Origin: an uncultured Bacteroides sp.
GTDB lineage: Bacteria > Bacteroidota > Bacteroidia > Bacteroidales > Bacteroidaceae
Length of the DNA stretch: 64,000 nucleotides
Direction of reading: 5' to 3'
NCBI RefSeq assembly: GCF_963676325.1
Contig: NZ_OY781099.1
Coordinates: 2,976,001-3,040,000, forward strand
Made by a program: the position numbers and the translations under genes. This document shows positions 26,374-33,993 of this stretch, one piece after another. The stretch's first letter is position 1, and each line of letters begins with the position of its first letter. Under the pieces are notes generated by a model that had not been told where the DNA came from, searched no databases, and saw nothing but the letters and a program-made list of their open reading frames with translations.

Positions 26374-27422
26374 TATGGCAATTTAATTTTTAAGGAACTA
26401 ACATAACTTTGATCAATAACCTTTGTGTCAAACACATATCTTCCGGGATATAAGATATCCAGACGATCACGCACATTCTTAATCCCAATACCCGACGACA
26501 CATTGCTCTCTCTCTTTGCATCCGGATCAAAAGAATTAGAAACCAGTAAATACACCTCGTCTGCATTTACCGTCAGCTCAATGAAAATCCAGGCACCACT
26601 TGTTTCATTGGTCGTTGAATGTTTGAAAGCATTTTCCACAAAAGGGAACAATAACAGCGGTGAAATCTGACAGTTATTTGTCTCTCCTTTCACTTGTAAA
26701 TCAACAGAAAAACGGCTACCATATCTGAGTTTCTCAAGATCAATATAATTGCGGATATAATTCAGCTCTTTCTCTACCGGAACACTCTCAGCAGTTGATT
26801 CATGAAGCACATAACGCATCAGGTCGGACAGTTTCATTATCATCTCCGGCGTCTTTTCCGAATGCTTTAAGGCCATTGCATAAAGATCATTCAGCACATT
26901 AAAAAAGAAATGTGGCTGAATCTGACTACGTAAGAACTGTAATTCAGCCTGAGATTTTTCGTGCGACAAAGAAAGGATGCGGTTCTCCTTTTCAAGCGAA
27001 TAGCTGTAAAGTTTTACGGCAAAAGGAATAATCATCACAGCATTTATACTGATTACATAATGTAAAAGTTCAGTTGTATCAAAGAATGAGACATCCGGAT
27101 TTCGGAATCCAAGTAAAGGAATGGAAGAGTAATAGACCAATGCTCGCTGCATAATACTGCCCACCATCATCATCGCCACAAATGCCACAGCAAAGCGGAA
27201 GTATTTTCTTTTAAGCAGCAACTCTGGAATAACATAATATAGTCCAAAGTATACAACACCCATTCTGATTGGTAAAAACACCACTTCATTATAAAAACAT
27301 ACCCAGTAGTTATTATAGCGCGTTCCCCATGAGAAGGTAAAAAACAAAACAATACTCACCCAATATACAATATGGAAGAATACTTGTTTCCGGTTATTTT
27401 GAAGGTTATACATTAAAGGCAT
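26373..27422 (-). CDS. LytS-like sensor histidine kinase
   Basis: The 349-residue membrane kinase has about four transmembrane segments in the first 140 residues (VFFHIVYWVSIVLFFTFSW, FLPIRMGVVYFGLYYVIPELL, FAVAFVAMMMVGSIM). A His_kinase domain follows with the phosphoacceptor His in SQIQPHFFFNVLNDL (about 170), and an HATPase region with LLLFPFVENAFKHS and SSGIGIKNVRDRLDILYPG. It has no large periplasmic sensor, so it may sense the membrane or a small ligand. It is the first gene of the pair, with -7 box TATTTTTG at 27498-27491. Confidence 0.92.
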   Translation of the reverse strand: MPLMYNLQNNRKQVFFHIVYWVSIVLFFTFSWGTRYNNYWVCFYNEVVFLPIRMGVVYFGLYYVIPELLLKRKYFRFAVAFVAMMMVGSIMQRALVYYSSIPLLGFRNPDVSFFDTTELLHYVISINAVMIIPFAVKLYSYSLEKENRILSLSHEKSQAELQFLRSQIQPHFFFNVLNDLYAMALKHSEKTPEMIMKLSDLMRYVLHESTAESVPVEKELNYIRNYIDLEKLRYGSRFSVDLQVKGETNNCQISPLLLFPFVENAFKHSTTNETSGAWIFIELTVNADEVYLLVSNSFDPDAKRESNVSSGIGIKNVRDRLDILYPGRYVFDTKVIDQSYVSSLKIKLP

Positions 27423-27758
27423 TCTTTATATTAGTTTATGATGCTTGTAATCCAGCTATATGCATCAATCAATTACGTTTAAACACTAAACAAAAATAGT
27501 TCTTATTTATTTTATTCACAATACATTATTTAATGCGTTTGCATAAAAATCCGGGCGTTTACATAAATAATTTTTATATATAAAAACGATTGATTTCATT
27601 TGATCCGAATTCTGAAATTATATCCTTTATCTGTTAACTATGCGAAAACATGTTTTCCAACTTGCCTGTTGTCATTGTCTGTATGAGATTTGTTATAAAG
27701 TCTCATGCAACCATACAAACAAATTTATCTAATTATAAAATCTATTTAAATTATTACA
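27423..27758. other. intergenic region between kinase and GH13 genes
   Basis: This 336-base divergent region holds a -7 box for the kinase gene (27498-27491), a perfect 14-bp palindrome GAAAACATGTTTTC (27644-27657) and an interrupted repeat ATGAGA/TCTCAT (27683-27706). No TAnnTTTG box was found for the GH13 gene, which suggests an activator-dependent promoter. Confidence 0.6.
27644..27657. promoter_or_regulatory. perfect 14-bp palindrome, candidate operator for GH13 gene
   Basis: GAAAACATGTTTTC is its own reverse complement and lies about 100 bases before the GH13 start. A dimeric regulator could bind here; no specific one is known from the window. Confidence 0.45.
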
Positions 27759-29600
27759 ATGAAAAAACTATTTGTTCTCTTATTCCTCTTTATCACAATG
27801 AGCCTTCATGCTCAGATAGAGAAAGTTGAACCCACCTGTTGGTGGATAGGGATGAAAAATCCAAAACTGCAACTGTTGGTCTATGGCAAAGATATAGCCC
27901 AGAATCAGGTAACAATAAAATATCCGGGGGTCAAAATTCTGAAGATTAACAAGGTATCGAATCCCAATTACTTGTTTATCGACCTGATTATTGATTCCAA
28001 ACTAGCTAAAGCAGGTAAGTTCTACATTATGTTCCAGAAGAATGGCAAAACATCTGCCACTTACCAATACGAACTTAAAAACCGCGAACATGCTTCCGCC
28101 AGTCGAAAAGGTTTTGATAGCGGAGACGTTATCTATGAGATTCTGCCCGATCGTTTCTCTAATGGTGATACCACAAATGATTTTGTTAAAGATTACCCTG
28201 ACGGCACAGACCGTAAAAATCCGGATGCGCGTCACGGAGGAGACATTCAGGGAATTATTAATCATCTCGATTATATTGCTTCCATGGGTTATACAGCTTT
28301 ATGGCTTACACCAGTAGTGGAAAACAATATGCCTTCAACCTCCTATCACGGATATGCCACAACGGATTATTATAAAATTGACCCGCGTTTTGGAAGCAAT
28401 GAACTCTATCGTAAATTGTCCGACGAATGCAAGAAAAAGAATATCAAGCTGATTATTGATGCCGTTGTAAATCATAGTGGTAAAAATTGGTGGATTTTTA
28501 AAGATCTGCCATCAAACGACTGGATAAACAACTATCCAAATATTAAAATATGCAACTTCCATGGCACCACAAACTTTGATCCTCACAAAGCAGAAGTTGA
28601 TGCAAAAGCAATGTCCGACGGATGGTTTGCTGATTCAATGCCCGATTTGAACCAACAAAATCCATTTATGGCTAATTATCTTATTCAGAATACAATCTGG
28701 TGGATTGAGTATGCAGGGTTAAGCGGAGTACGCAGTGATACACACCAATATCCCGACAAGAAATTCATCAGTGAATGGAGCAAACAAATACTCAATGAAT
28801 ATCCCAATTTAAATATTGTTGGCGAAGTGTGGCTAGGTCAGACATCTATGATCTCGTATTGGCAGAAAAACGCCCCTAATCTTGACAAGTACAATTCCAA
28901 TCTGCCTACTATCATGGACTTTCCTTTGTTCGGCGCCATACCTGTGGCTCTAACAGAAAGCGATGGATGGGGAGACTCGGGTATGAATCGTCTGTATGAT
29001 CTGTTCAGCCAGGATTTCTTAATTGCCAATCCTATGAACGTTATGATTTTCCCCGACAACCATGACACCTCACGATTCTACACTGCAATTAAGGAAAACC
29101 TTGCAAACTATAAACTAGCTATGGCCCTATTCCTCACTACTCGCGGTATCCCTCAAATGTATGCAGGAACTGAGTTTCTGATGACCGGCGAAAAAGGTAC
29201 CGGCGACGGAGTGATGCGTAAAGATTTCCTTGGCGGATGGGCCGAAGATAAAGTGAATGTCTTTACCGGAGAAGGACTAACAAACGATCAGATTGACGCT
29301 CTGAACTATATGAAACGCATACAGAACTGGCGTAAAACCAATGAAGCAGTTAAGTACGGAACAATGAAACATTTTGCCCCGGAAAATGGTGCCTATGTTT
29401 ATTTCCGAATCAAGCAGGATAAAGCGGTAATGGTAATACTCAATAATAACGCCAATAAGCAGGAATTGCAAACCAGTCGTTTTGCAGAATGCCTGAACGG
29501 CCATCATTCAGGTACGGAAATCATCTCGGGAAAAACATTCAATTTCACGGATAAGATAGAAGTTCAGGGAAAAACAGCGATGATAATCGAATTGAATTAA
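27759..29600 (+). CDS. GH13 alpha-amylase family enzyme (SusA-like neopullulanase/cyclomaltodextrinase)
   Basis: The 613-residue protein has a signal peptide (MKKLFVLLFLFITMSLHAQ), an N-terminal cyclomaltodextrinase-type beta-sandwich (about 22-110; VEPTCWWIGMKNPKLQLLVYG) and the GH13 barrel. Catalytic residues are visible: nucleophile Asp in GVRSDTHQYPD (about 326), acid Glu in NIVGEVWLG (about 354) and Asp in FPDNHDTSRF (about 433); DAVVNHSGKNW is conserved region I. A C-terminal beta domain ends the protein. Its layout fits the periplasmic SusA-type enzymes that cut starch-derived oligosaccharides. No susB-G genes are near, so it is an isolated amylase gene. Confidence 0.92.
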   Translation: MKKLFVLLFLFITMSLHAQIEKVEPTCWWIGMKNPKLQLLVYGKDIAQNQVTIKYPGVKILKINKVSNPNYLFIDLIIDSKLAKAGKFYIMFQKNGKTSATYQYELKNREHASASRKGFDSGDVIYEILPDRFSNGDTTNDFVKDYPDGTDRKNPDARHGGDIQGIINHLDYIASMGYTALWLTPVVENNMPSTSYHGYATTDYYKIDPRFGSNELYRKLSDECKKKNIKLIIDAVVNHSGKNWWIFKDLPSNDWINNYPNIKICNFHGTTNFDPHKAEVDAKAMSDGWFADSMPDLNQQNPFMANYLIQNTIWWIEYAGLSGVRSDTHQYPDKKFISEWSKQILNEYPNLNIVGEVWLGQTSMISYWQKNAPNLDKYNSNLPTIMDFPLFGAIPVALTESDGWGDSGMNRLYDLFSQDFLIANPMNVMIFPDNHDTSRFYTAIKENLANYKLAMALFLTTRGIPQMYAGTEFLMTGEKGTGDGVMRKDFLGGWAEDKVNVFTGEGLTNDQIDALNYMKRIQNWRKTNEAVKYGTMKHFAPENGAYVYFRIKQDKAVMVILNNNANKQELQTSRFAECLNGHHSGTEIISGKTFNFTDKIEVQGKTAMIIELN

Positions 29601-29606
29601 ATTAAA

Positions 29607-29644
29607 AATCCTGTGGTAAGCTGTACTTCGTTTACCACAGGATT
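29607..29644. terminator. bidirectional terminator
   Basis: AATCCTGTGGTAA (29607-29619) pairs perfectly with TTACCACAGGATT (29632-29644) over a 12-base loop, followed by ATATTT. It lies between the GH13 gene and the convergent small Cys-rich gene. Confidence 0.75.
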
Positions 29645-29667
29645 ATATTTCAGCAGTATCTTACCGA

Positions 29668-29946
29668 TTACTTCTTAACAGCTTTTGCTGCAGCAGCAGG
29701 TGCTTTCTTTTTTGAATAACCGCTACCGTCGCAACCAGCTTCTGTGTTACCACTTTTATATTTTTGAGCTCTTACACAAGTGTTCTTCTGACATTTATCA
29801 CAAACACCATCTTTATTTTCATCAGCAAAACAAGCTCTTCTTTTCACTGCTGTTGTGCTTGCGCTTTTATCAGCAGTTTGCGCGTTTGATGTTGTTCCCA
29901 TAGAAAGGAGGAATACAGATACGAATAAAACTACAATCTTTTTCAT
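29668..29946 (-). CDS. small secreted Cys-rich protein with EF-hand-like loop
   Basis: The 92-residue product has a signal peptide (MKKIVVLFVSVFLLSMGTTSNA). The mature part holds DENKDGVCDKCQKNTC, which resembles a calcium-binding DxNxDG loop followed by a CxxC pair, then a Gly-rich segment with another Cys and a Lys/Ala-rich tail (KKKAPAAAAKAVKK). The five mature cysteines (AC, VCDKC, TC, GC) suggest metal binding. I know similar hypothetical proteins in Bacteroidales but no defined function. It is monocistronic. Confidence 0.75.
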   Translation of the reverse strand: MKKIVVLFVSVFLLSMGTTSNAQTADKSASTTAVKRRACFADENKDGVCDKCQKNTCVRAQKYKSGNTEAGCDGSGYSKKKAPAAAAKAVKK

Positions 29947-30123
29947 ACTAATGCTATTATTATTTCTATTAAATATTTACTGATTCTATTGATTCAGCTC
30001 ACAGCAAAAATATGGATTCTATTCGATATTCTTTTTAATTCAGGAAGATTTATAAATAAAATAGGGAAGTTATAACAAATAATAAGGAATGCATAACAAA
30101 GGAAGTACAGGTAGGTAGGAAAA

Positions 30124-30161
30124 AAAAAGAAGAGGTTTCATATTATAAACTTCTTCTTTTT
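30124..30161. terminator. intrinsic terminator of the small secreted protein gene
   Basis: AAAAAGAAGAGGTTT pairs with AAACTTCTTCTTTTT (30147-30161; one G-T/mismatch position). Read on the minus strand it ends in a long T-run, 31 nt after the stop at 30192. Confidence 0.7.
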
Positions 30162-30191
30162 ATTATAGAGTTAGATATATTTTTGCATATC

Positions 30192-30557
30192 TTACTTTTC
30201 TGCGTACAATTCTGATGAGTTTTCATTGTTTATTGATAGATTGATAAGGCAAACAAATTTGTGATACTGATCTTTTGATAAAATTACTCTGGCGTTAGCT
30301 AAGTTGAAATAGATGGCCTTGTTTACAGCTTCATCATATGATGCACCTTTAGCAATTTCTTTCTCAATTCTTTTTTCAGCTTCACCAAATATAAACTGTA
30401 AAGTCTCTCTTTGTTCTGGATCTGCGCTCAAAAAAGAAGATACTCTACTAAAAGTTTTTCCTTCATTCAACTTGTAGATAAAACTACTTGGACTACCTGC
30501 AAACGTTGCTGTACTAAAACCTAAAACAGCTAACACTAAAACTAATAACTTTTTCAT
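30192..30557 (-). CDS. small secreted protein of unknown function
   Basis: The 121-residue product has a signal peptide (MKKLLVLVLAVLGFSTATFA) and a mostly helical mature part (SSFLSADPEQRETLQFIFGEAEKRIEKEIAKG, KDQYHKFVCLINLSINN) with one Cys. I do not recognise a named domain. The gene is preceded by a leader of about 110 nt with a terminator-like hairpin (30586-30643). Its Shine-Dalgarno-free start context (AATTAAAATTTTAAGTTATG) is nearly identical to that of the gene at 31978-32487, so the two small secreted proteins may share translation features. Confidence 0.75.
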   Translation of the reverse strand: MKKLLVLVLAVLGFSTATFAGSPSSFIYKLNEGKTFSRVSSFLSADPEQRETLQFIFGEAEKRIEKEIAKGASYDEAVNKAIYFNLANARVILSKDQYHKFVCLINLSINNENSSELYAEK

Positions 30558-30585
30558 AACTTAAAATTTTAATTAAACATTTGAT

Positions 30586-30674
30586 AAAAAAAAGAGCAGA
30601 CAATACCTCGAATCGAACTGTGTGTATTCATGGTATTGCCTGCAGGTCTTTTATCTTTCGACACTGCAAAGATA
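30586..30674 (-). promoter_or_regulatory. promoter and attenuator-like leader
   Basis: On the minus strand, TATCTTTG (30674-30667) is a perfect -7 box. Downstream, GCAGGCAATACC (30643-30632) pairs with GGTATTGTCTGC (30607-30596, one G-T pair), followed directly by TCTTTTTTTT. This has the form of an intrinsic terminator placed between promoter and gene, 29 nt before the ATG at 30557. A short RNA of roughly 75 nt or regulated read-through is expected. Confidence 0.7.
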
Positions 30675-31112
30675 GAAATATGTTTTATAACATGCAAATA
30701 TTTCAAGAGAAAATGTTGAAAAACATATTATTTTTCTTGTATTGAATACTTTTTTACTTTTATAAACATAATATTAACTATTATTTAGCTATATAAATAT
30801 ACCTTTTAGTGCATTCGACAACCATTATATATAACTTTTATCACTAATTTTAATGTTTATAATATCATTTTGTATACATTATTACTATTTTTGCTTTCTA
30901 CACACAAACTAAACAGTTATGAAACAAAAATGAAACATCTGGCTCTACAGAGAAAAACAAGCTAAAATTGAAATTCAAATAGCATTTCAAAGAGTTTACC
31001 TTATATATTAATGTATGTATCTAAGCCCTGGAATCTAAAATGAAAGAAAAGAAATCTCTGTATTCGGATAGGAATTTGTAATTTTGCACCCAATTTTTAG
31101 AAAACATACATT
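30675..31112. other. AT-rich intergenic region
   Basis: About 440 bases between divergent genes, strongly AT-rich and without a credible frame. The -7 box TAATTTTG for the PHP gene is at 31079-31086, 26 nt before its ATG. Nothing else is recognisable. Confidence 0.6.
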
Positions 31113-31823
31113 ATGAATACCGTTTTAGATATACATACTCATACCGTAGCCAGCGGACATGCATTCAGTACTCTGCAGGAAATGGCAAAGAGTGCCGCCG
31201 ACAAAGGTTTGAAATTACTGGGTATCACAGAGCATGGTCCAAATATTCCCGGCACTTGCGATCCTATTTATTTCCGTAACATTTGGACTATCCCCCGCCA
31301 AATGTACGGTGTACAATTAATGTTGGGCTCAGAACTGAACATTTTGGATTATGAAGGCAATGTAGACCTGGACGAGTCTTTTTGGAAACGGATGGATATC
31401 TGCATTGCAGGATTACATTCACTCTGCTATACACCCGGAACAGTAGAACAAAATACATCGGCAGTTATAGGAGCCATTAGAAATCCATATATCAAAATCA
31501 TAACGCACCCAGGAGATGGTACGGCAGAGCTAAATTATGAACCTATTGTACTGGCAGCAAAAGAAAACCACACGCTACTTGAAATAAACAACAGCTCACT
31601 GGAACCCTATCGCGAAAAAGAGTTGGCACCGGATAATTTCAGGGAAATTTTGCAGCTTTGCAAGAAATATGAACAACCGGTAATTCTAGGTAGCGATGCA
31701 CATATATCATTTGCCATAGCTAATTACGAATTGATTTATCCACTACTAGCTGAGACGGAATTTCCTGAAGAATTGATAATGAATGATAAACTCGAGGCGT
31801 TTAAAGCCTATATTTCACAATGA
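31113..31823 (+). CDS. PHP-domain phosphoesterase, YcdX-like
   Basis: The 236-residue protein starts with the PHP metal-binding motif DIHTHT and continues with ITEHGPN, LGSELNI (Glu ligand), AGLHS (His), ITHPGDG (His) and LGSDAH (Asp-x-His), the full ligand set of a trinuclear-metal PHP phosphatase such as E. coli YcdX. It likely hydrolyses a phosphomonoester; the substrate is unknown. It has its own promoter and a terminator at 31901-31943. Confidence 0.9.
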   Translation: MNTVLDIHTHTVASGHAFSTLQEMAKSAADKGLKLLGITEHGPNIPGTCDPIYFRNIWTIPRQMYGVQLMLGSELNILDYEGNVDLDESFWKRMDICIAGLHSLCYTPGTVEQNTSAVIGAIRNPYIKIITHPGDGTAELNYEPIVLAAKENHTLLEINNSSLEPYREKELAPDNFREILQLCKKYEQPVILGSDAHISFAIANYELIYPLLAETEFPEELIMNDKLEAFKAYISQ

Positions 31824-31900
31824 TAGCCACATCAATTCTGCACATCATTAAAAGGGTTTATAAATGAGGAATAAGAGCATGAGTCTTTTTAGTTATAAAT

Positions 31901-31943
31901 AAAAGCAGACCATTATTCTGTAATAGAGTAATGGTCTGCTTTT
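31901..31943. terminator. bidirectional terminator
   Basis: AAAAGCAGACCATTA (31901-31915) is perfectly complementary to TAATGGTCTGCTTTT (31929-31943). It lies between the convergent PHP and DUF3836-like genes. Confidence 0.85.
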
Positions 31944-31977
31944 ATTTGCACTGTGATTTAGTGTCAATAATAGCTTT

Positions 31978-32487
31978 TTATTTCAGCTTAGAAGAATTAT
32001 TAACCAACAATGCAATATAATTCTCAAATCGTTCACCATCTCTTACCTCCCACTTACTGCTCTTTTCATTCCACCTAAATGAGATGTAATTTGAAGCATC
32101 TGTTCCGGCTTCCTTATAATAAATAGCTTTTTGTCTGTCGCGAGAGAAATCCATTTTTTGCTTATCCCATCTGGCAAATTCCTGAACCTGATTTTCTCCT
32201 ATAACTGTCATTGCAAAGAATGTATAAGGAATCCATTGCTCAGTGGAAGCATCCCAGCGAAAAGTCTTTTTATTTGTGGTCTGCCCATCTTCACTATAAG
32301 AATATTCATATCTGAAATGCGGAGTAAGAACGCACGAAACGGAATCATACAAAAATGTGGTTTCTTTGTTTTTGTCATAAACAAAACTTGTTGACTTCTG
32401 AGCATTTACTGCTGAACTACTTACAAACAACAAACAAATAGTAATACCAATTACTAATAGGCAAATACTAGATATAATCTTTTTCAT
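31978..32487 (-). CDS. DUF3836-like secreted protein
   Basis: The 169-residue product has an N-terminal signal or anchor (SSICLLVIGITICLLFVSSSAVNA) and a beta-rich mature part with repeated strands of the type FRYEYSYSEDGQTTNKKTFRWDASTEQWIPY and ISFRWNEKSSKWEV. These (R/T)-W-(D/N)-x-x-(T/S)-x-x-W units are typical of DUF3836 proteins of Bacteroides. The function is unknown; export to the periplasm or surface is likely. It is monocistronic. No TAnnTTTG box was found in front. Confidence 0.75.
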   Translation of the reverse strand: MKKIISSICLLVIGITICLLFVSSSAVNAQKSTSFVYDKNKETTFLYDSVSCVLTPHFRYEYSYSEDGQTTNKKTFRWDASTEQWIPYTFFAMTVIGENQVQEFARWDKQKMDFSRDRQKAIYYKEAGTDASNYISFRWNEKSSKWEVRDGERFENYIALLVNNSSKLK

Positions 32488-32851
32488 AACCTAAAATTTT
32501 AATTTTTTATGTCCAATAGAAATAAATTGTTTCTCTAACTGCTATAGCTAATTTGAATATTACCGGTTCTTTATATTAGACGTAACATTCATCAAAATAG
32601 TTGCAACCCATATGCCAGAATATTAGATTATTGATATTCAATCATTTAAAGAAAGATCTATTGTTCATTTACGAACAGTGCCTATTTAAACCTGAACAAC
32701 AGGAAGAAGAATAGGCTTCGCAACTCCCCTTTCTGTTTAGGGAAATTCCTATCAAAGAATGGGGAATATCACTATCAAGGGGAATAATCTAAGCCTACTT
32801 TTGTCACATAACAAAGAAACAAAGGGTATTAACAATTAAAAACTTGCTGTT
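32488..32851. other. intergenic region with tandem CTATCAA/GGGGAATA elements
   Basis: This 364-base divergent region holds the -7 box TACTTTTG (32796-32803) for the plus-strand gene. Just upstream is GGGGAATA at 32761-32768 and again at 32779-32786, each preceded by CTATCAA. The two copies cover the -33 area and could be a regulator or alternative-sigma site. The rest is AT-rich without features. Confidence 0.55.
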
Positions 32852-33229
32852 ATGAAAAAGATAATATTTACATTGGCTGCCATCATGATGGTATCAATAA
32901 GTTCAGTTAGTATGGCTTCAAACAGAGATGGACATCACAGAGGCGATTGCAAGGAAATAAGTATTGAGGTTTATGAAAACTACAGAACCCGCCACAACCG
33001 TAACTACGACAATGACAGAAGATACGAAGAATCCAGAGATTACAATAATTACGATAATCGCGACAGGGATAACTGGAACCGGGAAGATGAAGGAAGAGAA
33101 TACAGAGAATGCCGGGACAGAGACCGTAGAGATTACAACCACAGAGATTGCCGCGAGAATAGCAATGCAAAAGTGGTTGGCACCGTACTTGGAGCAGCTG
33201 CTCTCCTCATTTTAGCGACCTCTCATTAA
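32852..33229 (+). CDS. secreted Arg/Asp/Asn/Tyr-rich low-complexity protein
   Basis: The 125-residue product has a signal peptide (MKKIIFTLAAIMMVSISSVSMA), a charged low-complexity middle rich in Arg, Asp, Asn, Glu and Tyr (RNYDNDRRYEESRDYNNYDN and similar), three or four Cys in CKE, ECRD and DCRE contexts, and a hydrophobic C-terminal helix (VVGTVLGAAALLILATS). It may be anchored through that helix with a disordered domain outside the inner membrane. I do not recognise a family with known function. The TAnnTTTG promoter, proper signal peptide and following terminator support a real gene. Confidence 0.72.
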   Translation: MKKIIFTLAAIMMVSISSVSMASNRDGHHRGDCKEISIEVYENYRTRHNRNYDNDRRYEESRDYNNYDNRDRDNWNREDEGREYRECRDRDRRDYNHRDCRENSNAKVVGTVLGAAALLILATSH

Positions 33230-33254
33230 TTACTTACTTACATAACTGGTTAAG

Positions 33255-33302
33255 ATCCTGCGATAATGCATTGTATAGAATATATGCTGTTTATCGCAGG
33301 AT
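33255..33302 (+). terminator. intrinsic terminator
   Basis: ATCCTGCGATAA (33255-33266) pairs perfectly with TTATCGCAGGAT (33291-33302), followed by TCTTTGTAT. The loop is 24 bases. Confidence 0.65.
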
Positions 33303-33450
33303 TCTTTGTATCATCAATACTATGACTAAGCTAATAACTTCTATTATCAAAAACCAACTGGCCTCACTCGTAGAATGTTTTTGAGAAATATCATGCCAGA
33401 GTATACCAAAACTCCGGTTTACTTTTTAAAATATCACTAGACTAATTTGT

Positions 33451-33536
33451 GCATCCTTGTACAAAAGAATGCATTCTTCTGTACAAAACAATTAATTCTT
33501 TTGTACAGAAGAATAATTTGTTTTGTACAAGATTAC
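33451..33536. repeat. nested palindrome cluster B (TGTACA-centred units)
   Basis: Four units carry TGTACA, at about 33458, 33480, 33502 and 33523, in alternating flanking contexts. TTCTTCTGTACAAAA (33474-33488) and TTTTGTACAGAAGAA (33499-33513) are perfect 15-bp reverse complements with a 10-base centre. Unit 1 can pair instead with unit 2 around ATGCAT. The cluster is about 450 bases from either coding region's regulatory area. Confidence 0.85.
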
Positions 33537-33674
33537 ATAAACATCATTCCTAAAAAATAAAATATCACTCGGGAGAAAAAAGAAACCTCGCCGCATCTTT
33601 ATGAAAAGCTGTAGTGACAGATCTATGAGCAATAATCACTCTACATAAATTGTAATTTGCCAAAAAAGTCTTGC

Positions 33675-33767
33675 AGTCTAGCAGGCACCAGTTAACGCTC
33701 TAATTATAAGCGCTATATAGGCGATATACTTTGAAAGAATAGTCTAGCGGAAGTCTAGCAGTCTAGC
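33675..33767. repeat. AGTCTAGC repeats
   Basis: AGTCTAGC occurs at 33675-33682, 33741-33748, 33752-33759 and 33760-33767; the last two are directly adjacent. Spacing is irregular, so this is not a CRISPR-type array. Confidence 0.7.
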
Positions 33768-33805
33768 ACTTTGTCTCGTCCTATCTACATATTATCAGTT
33801 CGAAA

Positions 33806-33860
33806 GCGCGTAGCTTTTATATTGCCGCGTAGCTTTTTAAAATAAGCTACGCGGCAATAT
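33806..33860. repeat. nested palindrome cluster E (CGCGTAGCTT units)
   Basis: ATATTGCCGCGTAGCTT (33819-33835) and AAGCTACGCGGCAATAT (33844-33860) are perfect 17-bp reverse complements with an 8-base centre. A direct copy of the core, CGCGTAGCTTTT, lies just upstream at 33807-33818. The GC-rich core contrasts with the AT-rich surroundings. Confidence 0.85.
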
Positions 33861-33993
33861 TCGATTGATTTACAATCTTTTACGATAGTAATGCGAGGCT
33901 GCGAGGCTTTTTAATGAAAAAATAAAATTTCTGAGATTGTTTGATATCCCTGATACAGATGAAACTGACGCCTTTTAAAGGATATACAGCCTA

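Larger units (their letters stand above)
33303..33993. other. repeat-dense intergenic region
   Basis: About 690 bases with no convincing gene between convergent genes. It contains palindrome cluster B (33451-33536), four copies of AGTCTAGC (33675, 33741, 33752, 33760), palindrome cluster E (33806-33860) and a tandem GCGAGGCT duplication (33893-33908). The 11-mer AAAATATCACT also occurs twice (near 33428 and 33560). Confidence 0.75.

Noticed and set aside
27759..29600. Calling the GH13 gene susA of a starch utilization system
   Set aside because: The fold and catalytic residues fit, but no susB-G or susR homologues are adjacent, so only a SusA-like label is justified.
32907..33170. Minus-strand and alternative-frame frames over the low-complexity gene
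   Set aside because: They arise from the biased codons of the Arg/Asp/Asn-rich plus-strand gene, which alone has a promoter box and signal peptide.
33675..33767. CRISPR or tandem-repeat array of AGTCTAGC
   Set aside because: Eight-base units with spacings of 66, 11 and 8 bases do not form an array; kept only as a repeat cluster.
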